Shown here piece after piece: positions 42,101 through 51,215 of a DNA stretch of 57,204 nucleotides. The position numbers and the translations under genes are program-made. The notes under the pieces were generated by a model. The model worked only from the letters and a program-made list of their open reading frames with translations, was not told the DNA's origin and searched no databases. Position 1 is the stretch's first letter. Each line of letters opens with the position of its first letter. Source of the stretch: Ligilactobacillus hayakitensis DSM 18933 = JCM 14209 (GTDB lineage: Bacteria > Bacillota > Bacilli > Lactobacillales > Lactobacillaceae); the NCBI RefSeq assembly GCF_000615845.1, contig NZ_BAML01000009.1, positions 1 through 57,204 of the forward strand. Direction: 5' to 3'.

Positions 42101-45095
42101 GTTAGAAGATAATTTAACGAATACCGTTCTAAGTAACTACATTGATAAAGATAAATATATTGCGGATGGAAATTTGTCGGCACAATTAGTCGCTAACACC
42201 TCAAGTAAATCAAATGTTTATCGCACGCTGAAAGCTGAGCTCCAAGTCGCTAAAAGTTTTATTTTTGCGGTCGCCTTTGTAACTCAAGGCGGGTTAGGAC
42301 AATTAAAAACAGTTCTAAAAGATCTTGAGAAAAAAGGGGTTAAAGGACGCATTTTAACTTCAACGTATCTTTATTTTAATAAGCCAGAAGTTTTCAGAGA
42401 CTTGATGAAGCTTGAAAATGTTGAGGTACGGGTGTTTGAAAGAAAAATTGGTTCCAAAACTGTTCCGTTTCACGCCAAAGGTTATTTATTTGAACACCAA
42501 GAAGGTTATCAATCAATGATTATCGGGAGTTCCAACTTAACGGATACGGCGATTATTAGTAATTATGAGTGGAACTTGCGGGTAACTTCGCTTGAAAATG
42601 GAGATATTACCCAAGCAATTTCTGAAAAAATTGAAGCAGAATGGCAAGAAGCAACGCCATTAACTAATAGTTGGATTGAAAATTACAAGGTCGACTTTGC
42701 AAAAAACGCGACGGTTCGCGTGAAGTTAAGTGATTATAAGAAACAAACTAATCCTGATGCGGCAGAGGATTTTGAAACAAATGTTGCTGAAGAAGCAAGC
42801 AAATATCGTGTTAAGGATAAAAAATCCAAAGAGATTAATCCTAATCGTATGCAAGATAAAGCTTTAAGACGTTTGTTTGCATTACGTGGTACAGGGGCTA
42901 ATAAAGGATTAATCATCTCAGCGACGGGAACTGGAAAGACATATCTTGGAGCGTTTGATGTAAGAGAGTTTGCGCCAGATCGTTTCTTATTTGTTGCCCA
43001 CCAAGAACAAATTTTGCGTAAATCTTTGGAAAGTTTTTATCAAGTAATAGGTGGAAATAAGCAAGATTACGGGATTTTTAGTGGAACAACTAAAGAAGGT
43101 TTAGATAAGAAATATGTTTTTGCGACTGTCCAAACTTTATCTAAAGATGAAAATCTGGAATTATTTGGCAAGAAGGCATTTGACTATATTTTGTTTGATG
43201 AAGCGCATCACTTAGGAGCACCCTCCCAACAAAAGGTATTCAATTACTTTGAACCTAAGTTTATCTTGGGGATGACCGCTACTCCAGAAAGAACGGATGA
43301 CTTCAATGTTTATGAGTTGTTTGATTATAACATCGCATATGAAATTCGATTGCAAGATGCTTTAAATGAAGATATGCTGACACCATTTCATTACTATGGG
43401 ATTGAGGATTATGAAATTGACGGCCAAGTCATCGACGATAATACGCAATTAGAGCGCTTAGTTGCACCAGACCGAGTAAAATATATCATCAAGCAAACAG
43501 AATATTATGGATATTCAGGTGAAACTTTGCATGGATTAATTTTTTGTTCAAGAAAAGAAGAAGCTTATGATTTAGCGAAAGAATTGACAAAGCAAGGCTT
43601 CAAAGCCAAAGCCCTAACGGGTGATCACACCATGCAAGAACGCCAAGCTGTGATTAGCGAGCTTGAAAGAGGAGAGATTCAATATATTGTTACCGTTGAT
43701 ATTTTTAATGAAGGAATCGATATTCCTTGTGTCAACCAGGTTGTGATGTTGCGTAATACGAAATCAAGTATCGTCTTTATCCAACAACTAGGGCGAGGCT
43801 TGCGTTTATCTGATAACAAAGAGTTCGTGACCGTTATTGATTTTATTGGGAATTATGAAAATAATTACCTTATTCCAATTGCTTTAACCGGCGATAAATC
43901 GCATAGCAAAGACAATGCACGGGATACCGTTGATTTAGAACCTTTATACGGACTTTCTTCAATTAACTTCACAGAAGTTGCTAAAGAAAGAATTTATCGC
44001 TCGATTAATAATACGAACTTATCGGAAATGAAGAAGATTAGGGATGAATATGTAGCGATTAAAAATCGTTTAGGCAGAATTCCAATGATGTTCGATTTAC
44101 AAAAAGAATCAATTGACGCAAGTGTGATTGCGAATAAGTTTAAAGATTATGCAGCATTCTTGCTTAAGATGAAAGAAAAAATACCTTCAATTGATGATTA
44201 TACAACCAAGGTTTTACGCTTTATGACAATCGAATTAGCAAATGGGATTCGCAAGCACGAATTATTATTATTGAAGGCCTTATCGGAAGATAGTGGAACT
44301 ATTTCTGAAGAAAAGTACCGTGATTTATTAGAAGCAAATAATTGTTACCTTGATGATGAAGTTTTATATTCGGTTGATCAAATGTTAAGTTTAGAATTTT
44401 TCGCTGGTAAAACTTCTCCGAATAAAGAAGGTTATGGCAATAATGCTTTAGTTCTGCATTCAAAAGGAAAATATCGGTTAAACGAACCGCTTAAACAAAT
44501 GTTAGCTGATGATTTTGCGAAGAAGTTGTTTGTGGATGCGATTGAAACAGGTTTACTTAAAGCTGAAGGTTTTAAATCAGATCGTCAATTTACGATTGGA
44601 AAACGCTACAGCCGTCGGGATGTTTGTCGCTTATTGAATTGGGAAAAGAATATTACTGCTCAAAATATTGGGGGATACTTTATTAATTCAACTAACCAAA
44701 CTTGTCCAATTTTCATTACTTACCAAAAGAGTGAAGATATTAGTGAAACGATAAATTATGAAGATGAATTTAAGAACCGTAATATTTTGCATTGGTATAG
44801 TAAAAATAAACGAAAAATCGAAGGAGCGGAAATGCAAAAATTCCTTGATGGAGTAGCAGAAGGTGACCAAAAACTTACCATGCATCTTTTCGTGAAGAAG
44901 TCTGATGATGAAGGGTCTGATTTCTTTTATCTTGGGACATGCAAAGTAGTTGATGGCACAGTTAAACAAGAATATCGTCAAATCCAAGAAGAAAAGCCAG
45001 ATCCAATCGTATCAATGGACTTACGTTTAGATGCTCCCGTAGAAATGGACCGTTATCTCTCACTCACGCGTACTGTTGTAAGTGCAGCTAACTAG
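42090..45095 (+). CDS. PLD nuclease-DEAD/DEAH helicase-DUF3427 protein
   Basis: A 1001-aa protein. An N-terminal phospholipase-D nuclease domain has the HKD motif FHAKGYLFE with GSSNLTDTAI (about residues 130-160). Then comes an SF2 helicase core with ATGTGKTYLG (Walker A), LFDEAHHLG (motif II), MTATPERTD (III) and QQLGRGLRLSD (VI). The long C-terminal region corresponds to DUF3427. ATG 42090 overlaps the NUDIX gene. Architectures of this kind are suspected in nucleic-acid defence or repair; the role here is inferred. Confidence 0.85.
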   Translation: MTSKLEDNLTNTVLSNYIDKDKYIADGNLSAQLVANTSSKSNVYRTLKAELQVAKSFIFAVAFVTQGGLGQLKTVLKDLEKKGVKGRILTSTYLYFNKPEVFRDLMKLENVEVRVFERKIGSKTVPFHAKGYLFEHQEGYQSMIIGSSNLTDTAIISNYEWNLRVTSLENGDITQAISEKIEAEWQEATPLTNSWIENYKVDFAKNATVRVKLSDYKKQTNPDAAEDFETNVAEEASKYRVKDKKSKEINPNRMQDKALRRLFALRGTGANKGLIISATGTGKTYLGAFDVREFAPDRFLFVAHQEQILRKSLESFYQVIGGNKQDYGIFSGTTKEGLDKKYVFATVQTLSKDENLELFGKKAFDYILFDEAHHLGAPSQQKVFNYFEPKFILGMTATPERTDDFNVYELFDYNIAYEIRLQDALNEDMLTPFHYYGIEDYEIDGQVIDDNTQLERLVAPDRVKYIIKQTEYYGYSGETLHGLIFCSRKEEAYDLAKELTKQGFKAKALTGDHTMQERQAVISELERGEIQYIVTVDIFNEGIDIPCVNQVVMLRNTKSSIVFIQQLGRGLRLSDNKEFVTVIDFIGNYENNYLIPIALTGDKSHSKDNARDTVDLEPLYGLSSINFTEVAKERIYRSINNTNLSEMKKIRDEYVAIKNRLGRIPMMFDLQKESIDASVIANKFKDYAAFLLKMKEKIPSIDDYTTKVLRFMTIELANGIRKHELLLLKALSEDSGTISEEKYRDLLEANNCYLDDEVLYSVDQMLSLEFFAGKTSPNKEGYGNNALVLHSKGKYRLNEPLKQMLADDFAKKLFVDAIETGLLKAEGFKSDRQFTIGKRYSRRDVCRLLNWEKNITAQNIGGYFINSTNQTCPIFITYQKSEDISETINYEDEFKNRNILHWYSKNKRKIEGAEMQKFLDGVAEGDQKLTMHLFVKKSDDEGSDFFYLGTCKVVDGTVKQEYRQIQEEKPDPIVSMDLRLDAPVEMDRYLSLTRTVVSAAN

Positions 45096-45189
45096 CAGGA
45101 AAATCACGTTGCCTACAGTAAATATGTTCGCTAGTTAATATGAGAAGTCAATAGAGGTTACCACTAAGATTTCCCTAAAAGAGGAGATT

Positions 45190-45218
45190 TTGCCAAGGTA
45201 ATTAAAAAAGTGTAAAAT
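45190..45218 (+). promoter_or_regulatory. Promoter of the NAD(P)-binding protein gene
   Basis: TTGCCA (45190-45195), 17-bp spacer, TAAAAT (45213-45218). Upstream, AACTAGC/GCTAGTT form a loose inverted repeat without a T run. Confidence 0.6.
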
Positions 45219-45259
45219 ATACCTAAGATATAATCTCAAATAGTAAGGGGAACTTAAAT

Positions 45260-45898
45260 ATGAAAGTATTTGTTATTGGTGGGACTGGCCGTGTTGGGGC
45301 TAGCTTAGTCCGTCAGTTACTAGATTTTGATCATGAAGTTATTGTCGGTTCTCGTCATGAAAACGAAGAACTTACGGCTGCAGGAGCAACTTTTAAAGAA
45401 CTTGACTTACACGCATCATATGATGAAATCGCTGAAATCATTGGCGATGTGGATGCAATTTACTTTACAGCTGGCTCACGCGGAAAAGACTTGCTTCAAA
45501 GTGATGCCTTTGGTGCCGTTAAAACAATGCAAGCAGCTAAGCGTAACGGAATCAAGCGTTACATCATGCTAAGTGCATACAAATCACTTGAACCAACCGC
45601 ATTTGAGGTTGAACCATATTCTCAAATAAAGGAATACTACATGGCAAAATACTTTGCTGATTATCACTTGGTTCACATGCCAGAATTGGATTACACAATC
45701 ATGCAACCAGTTGCTTTGGTTGAAGAAAAAGGTAGCCACATGTACGCAACCGGTTCAGATATTGGAAAGACAGTTGCGATTGAAGATGTGGCCTTAGCAT
45801 TAGTGCACGTGCTTGAAAACCCAGCAACATTCCACAAAGTAATTCCATTCAGTAATGGAAAAGCAGACTTTGGTTCTGTCATTACTTCATGCCAATAA
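45260..45898 (+). CDS. NAD(P)H-binding SDR-like protein
   Basis: A 212-aa atypical short-chain dehydrogenase. The Rossmann motif VFVIGGTGRVGASLVRQLLD and the cofactor-specificity region VGSRHENEEL are present, with IYFTAGSRGKD and YIMLSAYKSLEP, but no classical YxxxK pair is obvious. It resembles YwnB/YtfG-type NmrA-like proteins that bind NAD(P)H as redox sensors or quinone reductases. Single-gene unit with its own promoter and terminator. Confidence 0.83.
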   Translation: MKVFVIGGTGRVGASLVRQLLDFDHEVIVGSRHENEELTAAGATFKELDLHASYDEIAEIIGDVDAIYFTAGSRGKDLLQSDAFGAVKTMQAAKRNGIKRYIMLSAYKSLEPTAFEVEPYSQIKEYYMAKYFADYHLVHMPELDYTIMQPVALVEEKGSHMYATGSDIGKTVAIEDVALALVHVLENPATFHKVIPFSNGKADFGSVITSCQ

Positions 45899-45908
45899 GA
45901 TGAATATT

Positions 45909-45941
45909 ACCGAGAAGACCGGTTGGTTTTCTCGGTTTTTT
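45909..45941 (+). terminator. Terminator after the SDR-like gene
   Basis: ACCGAGAA pairs with TTCTCGGT, then six T. Confidence 0.87.
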
Positions 45942-45985
45942 AGTGGGGAAATGAAGTTCTAAAAAAGAGTTAAAAATTCTGCGTA

Positions 45986-45994
45986 TGTTATAAT
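45986..45994 (+). promoter_or_regulatory. Extended -10 promoter of recQ
   Basis: TGTTATAAT: perfect TATAAT with the upstream TGn element; no good -35 is visible. Confidence 0.55.
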
Positions 45995-46025
45995 AGAAAA
46001 CGACTAAAAAGAAGGAAGAAAACTC

Positions 46026-47812
46026 ATGCGTGAATATAATACCGATCAAGCACATGCTTTATTAAAAGAATATTTTGGATATGATGAATTTCGCCCCGGA
46101 CAAGAAGAAATTATTAGTGCGGTGGTTAATGGTAATAATACTTTAGGGATTATGCCAACCGGGGGTGGAAAATCAATGTGTTATCAAATTCCAGCCTTAA
46201 TGATGGATGGTTTAACCATTGTTGTTTCGCCCTTGATTTCTTTGATGAAAGACCAAGTTGATAGTTTGAAAGAAATGGGAATTCCGGCGGGGATGATTAA
46301 TAGTTCCTTGGAAGGCGATGATTTTTTTGAAACGATTCGGGATGCGAGAAATTTGAAGTATAAACTTCTATACATCGCTCCTGAACGCTTAGAAAATCCC
46401 GCCTTCATGGAAATGTTGCAAACGATGCCAATTGACTTAGTTGCCATTGATGAAGCCCACTGTATGTCACAATGGGGCCATGATTTCCGTCCAAGTTACC
46501 TTGAATTAGGCAATGTAATCCCTCAAATTACTACTAATCCAACGGTGGTGGCGTTAACTGCGACGGCGACACCTAAAGTCGCTTTAGATATTAAAAATAA
46601 TCTTGGTATCCCCGCAAATAATGAAGTAAAGACTGGTTTTGCTCGTGATAATTTATCTTTTAAAGTTATTAAAGGAGTTCAACCACGGGACTACATCATT
46701 AATTATTTACGCAGCCACGAAAAAGAATCTGGGATAATCTACGCAGCGACCCGCTCGGAAGTTGATCGCATTGCGGTTTTCCTTCAAAAATTAGGGATTA
46801 AAGCAAAGCCATATCATGCCCAACATACTGCTGAAGAACGCCAAGAAGCCCAAGATGATTTTACTTTTGACCGTGTTCAAGTCATCGTCGCTACCAACGC
46901 ATTTGGGATGGGGATTGATAAAAGTAATGTGCGCTTTGTTATTCACGCACAAACTCCAGGTAGTATTGAAGCTTATTATCAAGAAGCTGGAAGAGCTGGA
47001 CGAGATGGGTTGGAAAGTGAAGCGATTTTACTTTATCGTGATGCTGATATTGGTTTGCGAAGAACCTGGATTGATGCATCAGAAGCGAATGAAGCTCATC
47101 GAACACGAGAGTATGACAAGTTAGAGTGGATGCGACGTTACGCCAATACTGAAGATTGCTTGCAGCAGTTTATTGTGCGCTATTTCGGTGGTGATTGTGA
47201 GCCTTGTGGTAAATGTTCAAATTGCTTGGATGAACGCGATTCCGAAGACATTACCATCGAAGCACAAAAAGTCTTATCATGTGTGGTGCGTTTGAATCAA
47301 CGTTTTGGTAAGAAAATTGTCGCCCAAGTTCTAAAAGGATCAAGTACACAACGAATTTTAGAAATGAACCTTGATGAAGTGACAACTTATGGAATCATGA
47401 AAGCTTGGACATTAAAAGAAATTGAAAATCTGATTGATTATTTGGCCGCTAGCAATATTTAATGACCCAAAGCGGCCAATTTCCTACGTTATTATTGACT
47501 CAAAAAGGACTGGCAGTCTTAAAAGGTCAAGAAAAAGTCACGCGTAAAGTTGATCGCATCGTTGAAAAAGAAGTTGAAGTCGATAATGAATTATTTGAAC
47601 GTTTACGGGAATTACGGCTTGAAATTGCCCGCGATCAAAATACCGCACCATTTATTATCTTCTCGGATAAAGCGCTCAAAGATATGTGCGAAAAGCTTCC
47701 AACGACAGATGAAGAATTCTTAAACGTCAAAGGGGTCGGCCAATCAAAACTTGAAAATTACGGGCCCGAATTTATGGAAGCAATTGAACAATGGAAAATT
47801 ACTCATGAGTAA
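46026..47812 (+). pseudogene. recQ: ATP-dependent DNA helicase RecQ, split by a frameshift
   Basis: 46026-47462 encodes the helicase core (FGYDEFRPGQEEII, MPTGGGKSMCYQIPAL, AIDEAHCMSQWGHDFRP, QEAGRAGRDG), the Zn-binding Cys set (CEPCGKCSNC) and the start of the winged helix, stopping after AASNI. 47462-47812 encodes the remaining winged helix (PTLLLTQKGLAVLKGQEKV) and the HRDC domain (FLNVKGVGQSKLENYGPEFM). Restoring one T (AATTATTTAATG for AATATTTAATG near 47458) yields the usual single protein of about 595 aa. As written, two polypeptides would be made by ATGA-like coupling, leaving the helicase without HRDC. Confidence 0.9.
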
Positions 47813-47818
47813 ATAAAA

Positions 47819-47863
47819 ATATCTCTCAAGTTACTTAAAGCAGGTAACGTGAGGGATATTTTT
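47819..47863 (+). terminator. Terminator after recQ
   Basis: ATATC-CTCA-GTTAC pairs with GTAAC-TGAG-GATAT, then six T. Confidence 0.85.
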
Positions 47864-47883
47864 TGTTTATTCTAAAATAAAGA

Positions 47884-48042
47884 GAGTCAGGGACAAGAAA
47901 AATCACTAAAGATGATTATGTATTTAGTGATGAAAAAGCAAAAGAATATGTGCCTTGGCTTGATAAATTATGGTTAAATCATATTGATAATAGTATTAAT
48001 GAAATGGCGGAAGCAACATTCCAGGCTAGTTTTTCTTTTTCC
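47884..48042 (+). pseudogene. Unidentified coding remnant at the left end of the array
   Basis: One open frame reads KITKDDYVFSDEKAKEYVPW then LDKLWLNHIDNSINEMAEAT before the sequence switches at about 48043 to the reverse strand of another gene start (minus: MSKELGQEKEKLA from 48062). It has no start codon or ribosome site. Probably a piece of a phage or toxin gene. Confidence 0.4.
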
Positions 48043-48078
48043 TGTCCTAATTCTTTGGACATAGTAATTTCTCGTAAA

Positions 48079-48105
48079 CAAAAAGCACCTACAACCGTAA
48101 GTGCT
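48079..48105 (-). terminator. Terminator of the first inverted cassette
   Basis: Minus strand AGCAC...GGTGCT with TTTTTG. The same hairpin ends the whole array at 56870 (+) and the second inverted cassette at 50947 (-). Confidence 0.6.
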
Positions 48106-48308
48106 CATCCACAATTCACTGGAATCCAATCCGTTAATTTTAATGATTCTTCCCATAAACGATTATAGATATACTCTTCTTCTTCTTTAGTCCAAGGTTT
48201 CTCTCCTTTTGGTAATAATTCTGAAAAAGAATGAACTACATCTTTAACTGGTTCATCACTTCCCGTTAAACATTTAGTAATTACTTGTTCCATTAATACT
48301 TTACGCAT
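48105..48308 (-). CDS. Putative immunity protein, 67 aa
   Basis: A 67-aa soluble acidic protein (MRKVLMEQVITKCLTGSDEP ... DWIPVNCG). ATG lies two bases after the stop of the 48310 frame, the spacing typical of toxin-immunity pairs. No motif recognised. Confidence 0.55.
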   Translation of the reverse strand: MRKVLMEQVITKCLTGSDEPVKDVVHSFSELLPKGEKPWTKEEEEYIYNRLWEESLKLTDWIPVNCG

Positions 48309-48309
48309 G

Positions 48310-48597
48310 TCAAACCAAACCTTTCAAAGTCTTTATAGCTTTAAAATGCGCTTCTTCTATACCTAAATTATACGGTGCTTGCTTGTATTTTTCAATTGTC
48401 TTATCTAACAATGGTTTCTTAACACTATAGATGTAAATATTTCCATTATGACAGACAACTACACCAAATTTATATCCCCTAAATCCTGTTAAAGCTAGTA
48501 CCGTATTAGGTTGAAAAATCATCTTTACTTCTTCTTTTTCAGAAACATCATAACTTACATCATCTTCGTTAAGCTCATAATCATCCCTTAACCTCAA
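48310..48597 (-). CDS. Toxin-tip candidate on the minus strand, probably 5'-truncated
   Basis: A 95-aa frame: an acidic linker (RDDYELNEDDVSYDVSEKEE) and then a compact domain (FQPNTVLALTGFRGYKFGVV, ending AHFKAIKTLKGLV). TTG 48597 has no ribosome site, and the frame continues upstream into a head-to-head junction with the plus-strand linker at 48600. It is therefore likely the tip of a longer toxin. Domain not recognised. Confidence 0.45.
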   Translation of the reverse strand: MRLRDDYELNEDDVSYDVSEKEEVKMIFQPNTVLALTGFRGYKFGVVVCHNGNIYIYSVKKPLLDKTIEKYKQAPYNLGIEEAHFKAIKTLKGLV

Positions 48598-48601
48598 TGC
48601 G

Positions 48602-48971
48602 ATATCTGCTTGTTCGAATAAGCTTGACGATAAAGATAACTTTGATAATGAACTGGATAATGTTGACGGCTTGGAAGATTATACAATTCAAACATTGGAA
48701 AATAAACATAGGTTACCGATATCATCAAAGGATGGAAAAAGTAGGTCCTTGTTTGATAGTGACATTAATGTCGAAGAGATTATATAATAAATATAAGGAA
48801 GTCGGAACGTTTGAAACGGATCGAAACGGAAATCTTAAACCCGTAGAAACTGTAAGTTTATCAGATAAAGTTGTAGGAATCGATAATAAAGGAAATGAAT
48901 TAAAAGGATTTAAGATACATTTCAGTAAAACAGGCGTACATTTAGTCCCATGGAGGGATGATAAAAGATGA
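48602..48971 (+). pseudogene. MuF-toxin linker plus type-50-like toxin tip, frameshifted
   Basis: 48602-48787 encodes the linker ISACSNKLDDKDNFDNELDN and LEDYTIQTLENKHRLP and then stops. The toxin part continues in a second frame: YNKYKEVGTFETDRNGNLKP, DKVVGIDNKG and FKIHFSKTGVHLVP to 48971. The IHxSKxGxHxVP end resembles the polymorphic toxin type 50 (putative RNase) domain carried by phage head proteins. Inactive as written. Confidence 0.6.
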
Positions 48972-49177
48972 ATTTAGAAAAATTTGATGAAAATAAGATA
49001 ATTAATATTAAGTTTTACGATGGTCAAGAGATTAAGGGCAAACCATATGGGTATACTAGCGAACAAGATAATGATGAGGGAGCTTATCTATTGGTTATTC
49101 CGATTGAAGGAAAACTAAAAGGAAAATACGTTCAATGTATGGAAGATGAAGTTGTGAATGTTGAAGTGATTGAATAA
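48968..49177 (+). CDS. Putative immunity protein, small beta-barrel type B
   Basis: A 69-aa protein (NIKFYDGQEIKGKPYGYTSE ... GKYVQCMEDEVVNVEVIE), predicted all-beta and Sm/SH3-like in pattern. It starts with an ATGA overlap of the toxin stop. A paralog follows the same toxin type at 52657. Binding to the toxin tip is inferred from position. Confidence 0.6.
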   Translation: MNLEKFDENKIINIKFYDGQEIKGKPYGYTSEQDNDEGAYLLVIPIEGKLKGKYVQCMEDEVVNVEVIE

Positions 49178-49183
49178 CTATGA

Positions 49184-49327
49184 CAAGTTATGAAAGTAGT
49201 ATCCACTAAGATACTCAAATACTTAAATGACTGTTACAAAACAGGGCAAGTTCCTAGGGTTAAATCGTTGAATGCTAAGTCATTACGAATTACAGGCAAG
49301 CGGTATGATGACATTTTGAAGTTGTAA
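49184..49327 (+). pseudogene. YjcQ-like remnant, copy 1
   Basis: Reads, across frameshifts, as the YjcQ-like start (TKILKYLNDCYKTGQVPRVK, AKSLRITGKRYDD) then stops at 49327. Almost identical to copy 5 at 52870. Confidence 0.6.
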
Positions 49328-49331
49328 CCTA

Positions 49332-49916
49332 GCTTCGGGAGTAAAACAAATAAAGTTTGTTAACGAACATGGAGCATGTAAAAAGTGCATCCCACTTCAA
49401 GGGGGGTATCCACTAGATGAGTCTCCAAGAATTCCCAAGGACACACACCCTAATTGTCGTTGTCGGATTGAGTCGGAAGATGATGAAAAGAGCGACAGCA
49501 CCAAAAGGAAAGCTTTTCTTGCGGGGACAGTATCTGCTAAATCGAATAAATCAGAGGATAACGATAACTCTGATGATGAACCGGATAATGTTGATGACTT
49601 GGAAGATTACACAATTCAAACATTGGAAAATATACATAGGATACCGACATCATCAAAGAAAGAAGACTATAGAAATGTTATTCTCAAAGTAAGAACAGAT
49701 AACCAAATAGAAAAAATAAGAGTTTTTGATGAAAAAGGATATGTCAACAAAGACTATGATTTGACTGATCATGGGAACTCTAAATATCATAAAAATCCAT
49801 ATATTCATGATAGTAAGGTTGATTACAAGAGTGGTAAAATAATACATGGGAATGGTAGAGAGCCAACTGAGAAAGAATTAGAATTTATTAGAAAGGTGAT
49901 GAAACAAGATGAATAA
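49332..49916 (+). pseudogene. MuF/SPP1-gp7 head protein C-terminus with toxin tip, 5'-truncated
   Basis: A single open frame of 194 codons without a start. It begins in the conserved end of MuF-type minor head proteins (NEHGACKKCIPLQGGYPLDE, KDTHPNCRCRIE). The linker (FLAGTVSAKSNKSEDNDN, LEDYTIQTLENIHRIP) follows, then a tip domain with VFDEKGYVNKDYDLTDHGNS, KNPYIHDSK and HGNGREPTEKELEFI. The tip has a His-rich core of unknown activity. It shows how the linkers elsewhere in the array were originally attached. Confidence 0.7.
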
Positions 49917-50178
49917 GTTAGATAAATTAAGTGATTTAATTGAGTCAATGGAAACTCAAATGGAGATTACATTTAATTGTGATAATGTTCCTTATTTCTT
50001 AGAACCGGACTATATAGATGATTTGAACATAAAAGGTTGGATTCTCAATAACAATAAAAGTTTTAGTAGACAAAAGATTGCCAGCATAAATCCTAAAGAG
50101 GTGCTACAGTTGGCATTGCTGGAAAATGGACAAAGTATCCTTTCTCAATGGGAAAAATTAGATATGAAAATTTATTGA
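49909..50178 (+). CDS. Putative immunity protein to the 49332 tip, 89 aa
   Basis: An 89-aa protein (MNKLDKLSDLIESMETQMEI ... SQWEKLDMKIY) overlapping the toxin stop by eight bases. Acidic, with TFNCDNVPYFLEPDYIDDLN. Unique in the array. Immunity role inferred from coupling. Confidence 0.6.
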   Translation: MNKLDKLSDLIESMETQMEITFNCDNVPYFLEPDYIDDLNIKGWILNNNKSFSRQKIASINPKEVLQLALLENGQSILSQWEKLDMKIY

Positions 50179-50195
50179 ACAATAGGTAAAATAAC

Positions 50196-50313
50196 ATGTC
50201 AAGTTACGAACAAGTGATCACTAAAATTTTGAAATACTTATTGGATTAAGATACATCATTCGAAGAAAAGAACTCATATTGTTCCGATTAACAGAGATAG
50301 GAGTGAACGCTAA
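50196..50313 (+). pseudogene. YjcQ start fused to a type-50-like toxin tail
   Basis: The YjcQ-like start (SSYEQV, TKILKYL) breaks at about 50240, and the sequence continues in another frame as WIKIHHSKKRTHIVPINRDR to a stop at 50313. Nearly identical to 55331-55447. Confidence 0.6.
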
Positions 50314-50537
50314 TGGATTTAAGGCCGTATTTCCACAAACATGTTATTGTAACTGATATTGATAATGTAACTTATAAAGCGTTTGTTGCAGTGGAGACTA
50401 TTCCTGGAGATTCAGATGAAAATTGCTATGAGATTGATTTAGAGGGTGTGGTTAAGCATAAGGGAAGTTTATTTACTTTAACTGAACACGAAATTAAATC
50501 AATCAAGTTAGACCCCGAATATCATAAAGGTAACTAA
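50313..50537 (+). CDS. Putative immunity protein, small beta-barrel type A
   Basis: A 74-aa protein: HVIVTDIDNVTYKAFVAVET, IPGDSDENCYEIDLEG and LTEHEIKSIKLD. Short beta strands and conserved GDSDENCYEI define a paralog group with 51740, 54050 and 55447. The ATG overlaps the toxin-tail stop (TAATG). GGAG lies upstream. Confidence 0.62.
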   Translation: MDLRPYFHKHVIVTDIDNVTYKAFVAVETIPGDSDENCYEIDLEGVVKHKGSLFTLTEHEIKSIKLDPEYHKGN

Positions 50538-50538
50538 C

Positions 50539-50664
50539 ATGACAAGTTACGAACAAGTAGCCACTAAAATCTTAAAATACTTAAATGACTGCTACGAAAC
50601 AGGCCAAGTTCCTAGGGTTAAATCTCTGAATGCTAAGTCATTACGAATTACAGGCAAGCAGTAA
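50539..50664 (+). pseudogene. YjcQ-like remnant, copy 3 (truncated)
   Basis: ATG 50539 opens 41 intact codons (TSYEQVATKILKYLNDCYET, AKSLRITGKQ*), then non-homologous sequence begins. The winged-helix half is missing. Confidence 0.65.
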
Positions 50665-51011
50665 CCCTTCTTGCCTGGCATCTTTAGCCAATCATGATAC
50701 AAATGTTCGTCCTGGGATTATCGAATTGTAGAGTATTTCCCCAAAGTTTCCTAAAAATATAATTAACCGCTAGAAATTATGCTACAAAAAAGTTAGACAA
50801 AAACAAAATATATTTTAAGTAGCTAAGACATGAGTTCGGAAATCAACCGGACTCATGTTTTTTGTTTTGTTCGAAATTCGGTCATTATTATACCGTTTGA
50901 CTGTTTATTCCTTGCAGCTTTTAACGATGTCAGCATGTTTTGAACATAAAAAAAGCACCACAAATCTGTAAGTGCTAAATTTAAGGGATCAATCTTTGAT
51001 TTCCTTTTATG
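50665..51011. other. Non-coding gap between plus and minus cassettes
   Basis: No gene seen. It holds a plus-strand terminator, ACATGAGT/ACTCATGT with six T (50827-50863), and a minus-strand terminator AGCAC/GTGCT with seven T (50947-50976) for the CPCC gene. 50665-50826 shows no feature I can name. Confidence 0.6.
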
Positions 51012-51215
51012 CTAGTTGATTTCACGACCTTCAGCATAGGCTTTTTTAGCTTCTTCTAAAGTCATACAGTTAGGTCCGCCATCATGGTTTATAATCCCTG
51101 TATTTTGCCATCCGCAGTTGTCACAAATATCGTAATCCATAACTTCTTTACCGCAAACGGGACAATGTAACAAAGTATATCCATCAATTTTCCATGTCTT
51201 TTTTGAATTCTCCAT
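51012..51215 (-). CDS. CPCC family cysteine-rich protein (putative immunity)
   Basis: A 67-aa protein with CPVCGKEVMDYDICDNCGWQ, a rubredoxin-like CxxC pair, and GGPNCMTLEEAKKAYAEG. This matches the Cys_rich_CPCC family often found beside polymorphic toxins. ATG 51215 (or 51236, in frame) overlaps the end of the toxin frame at 51184. Confidence 0.75.
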   Translation of the reverse strand: MENSKKTWKIDGYTLLHCPVCGKEVMDYDICDNCGWQNTGIINHDGGPNCMTLEEAKKAYAEGREIN

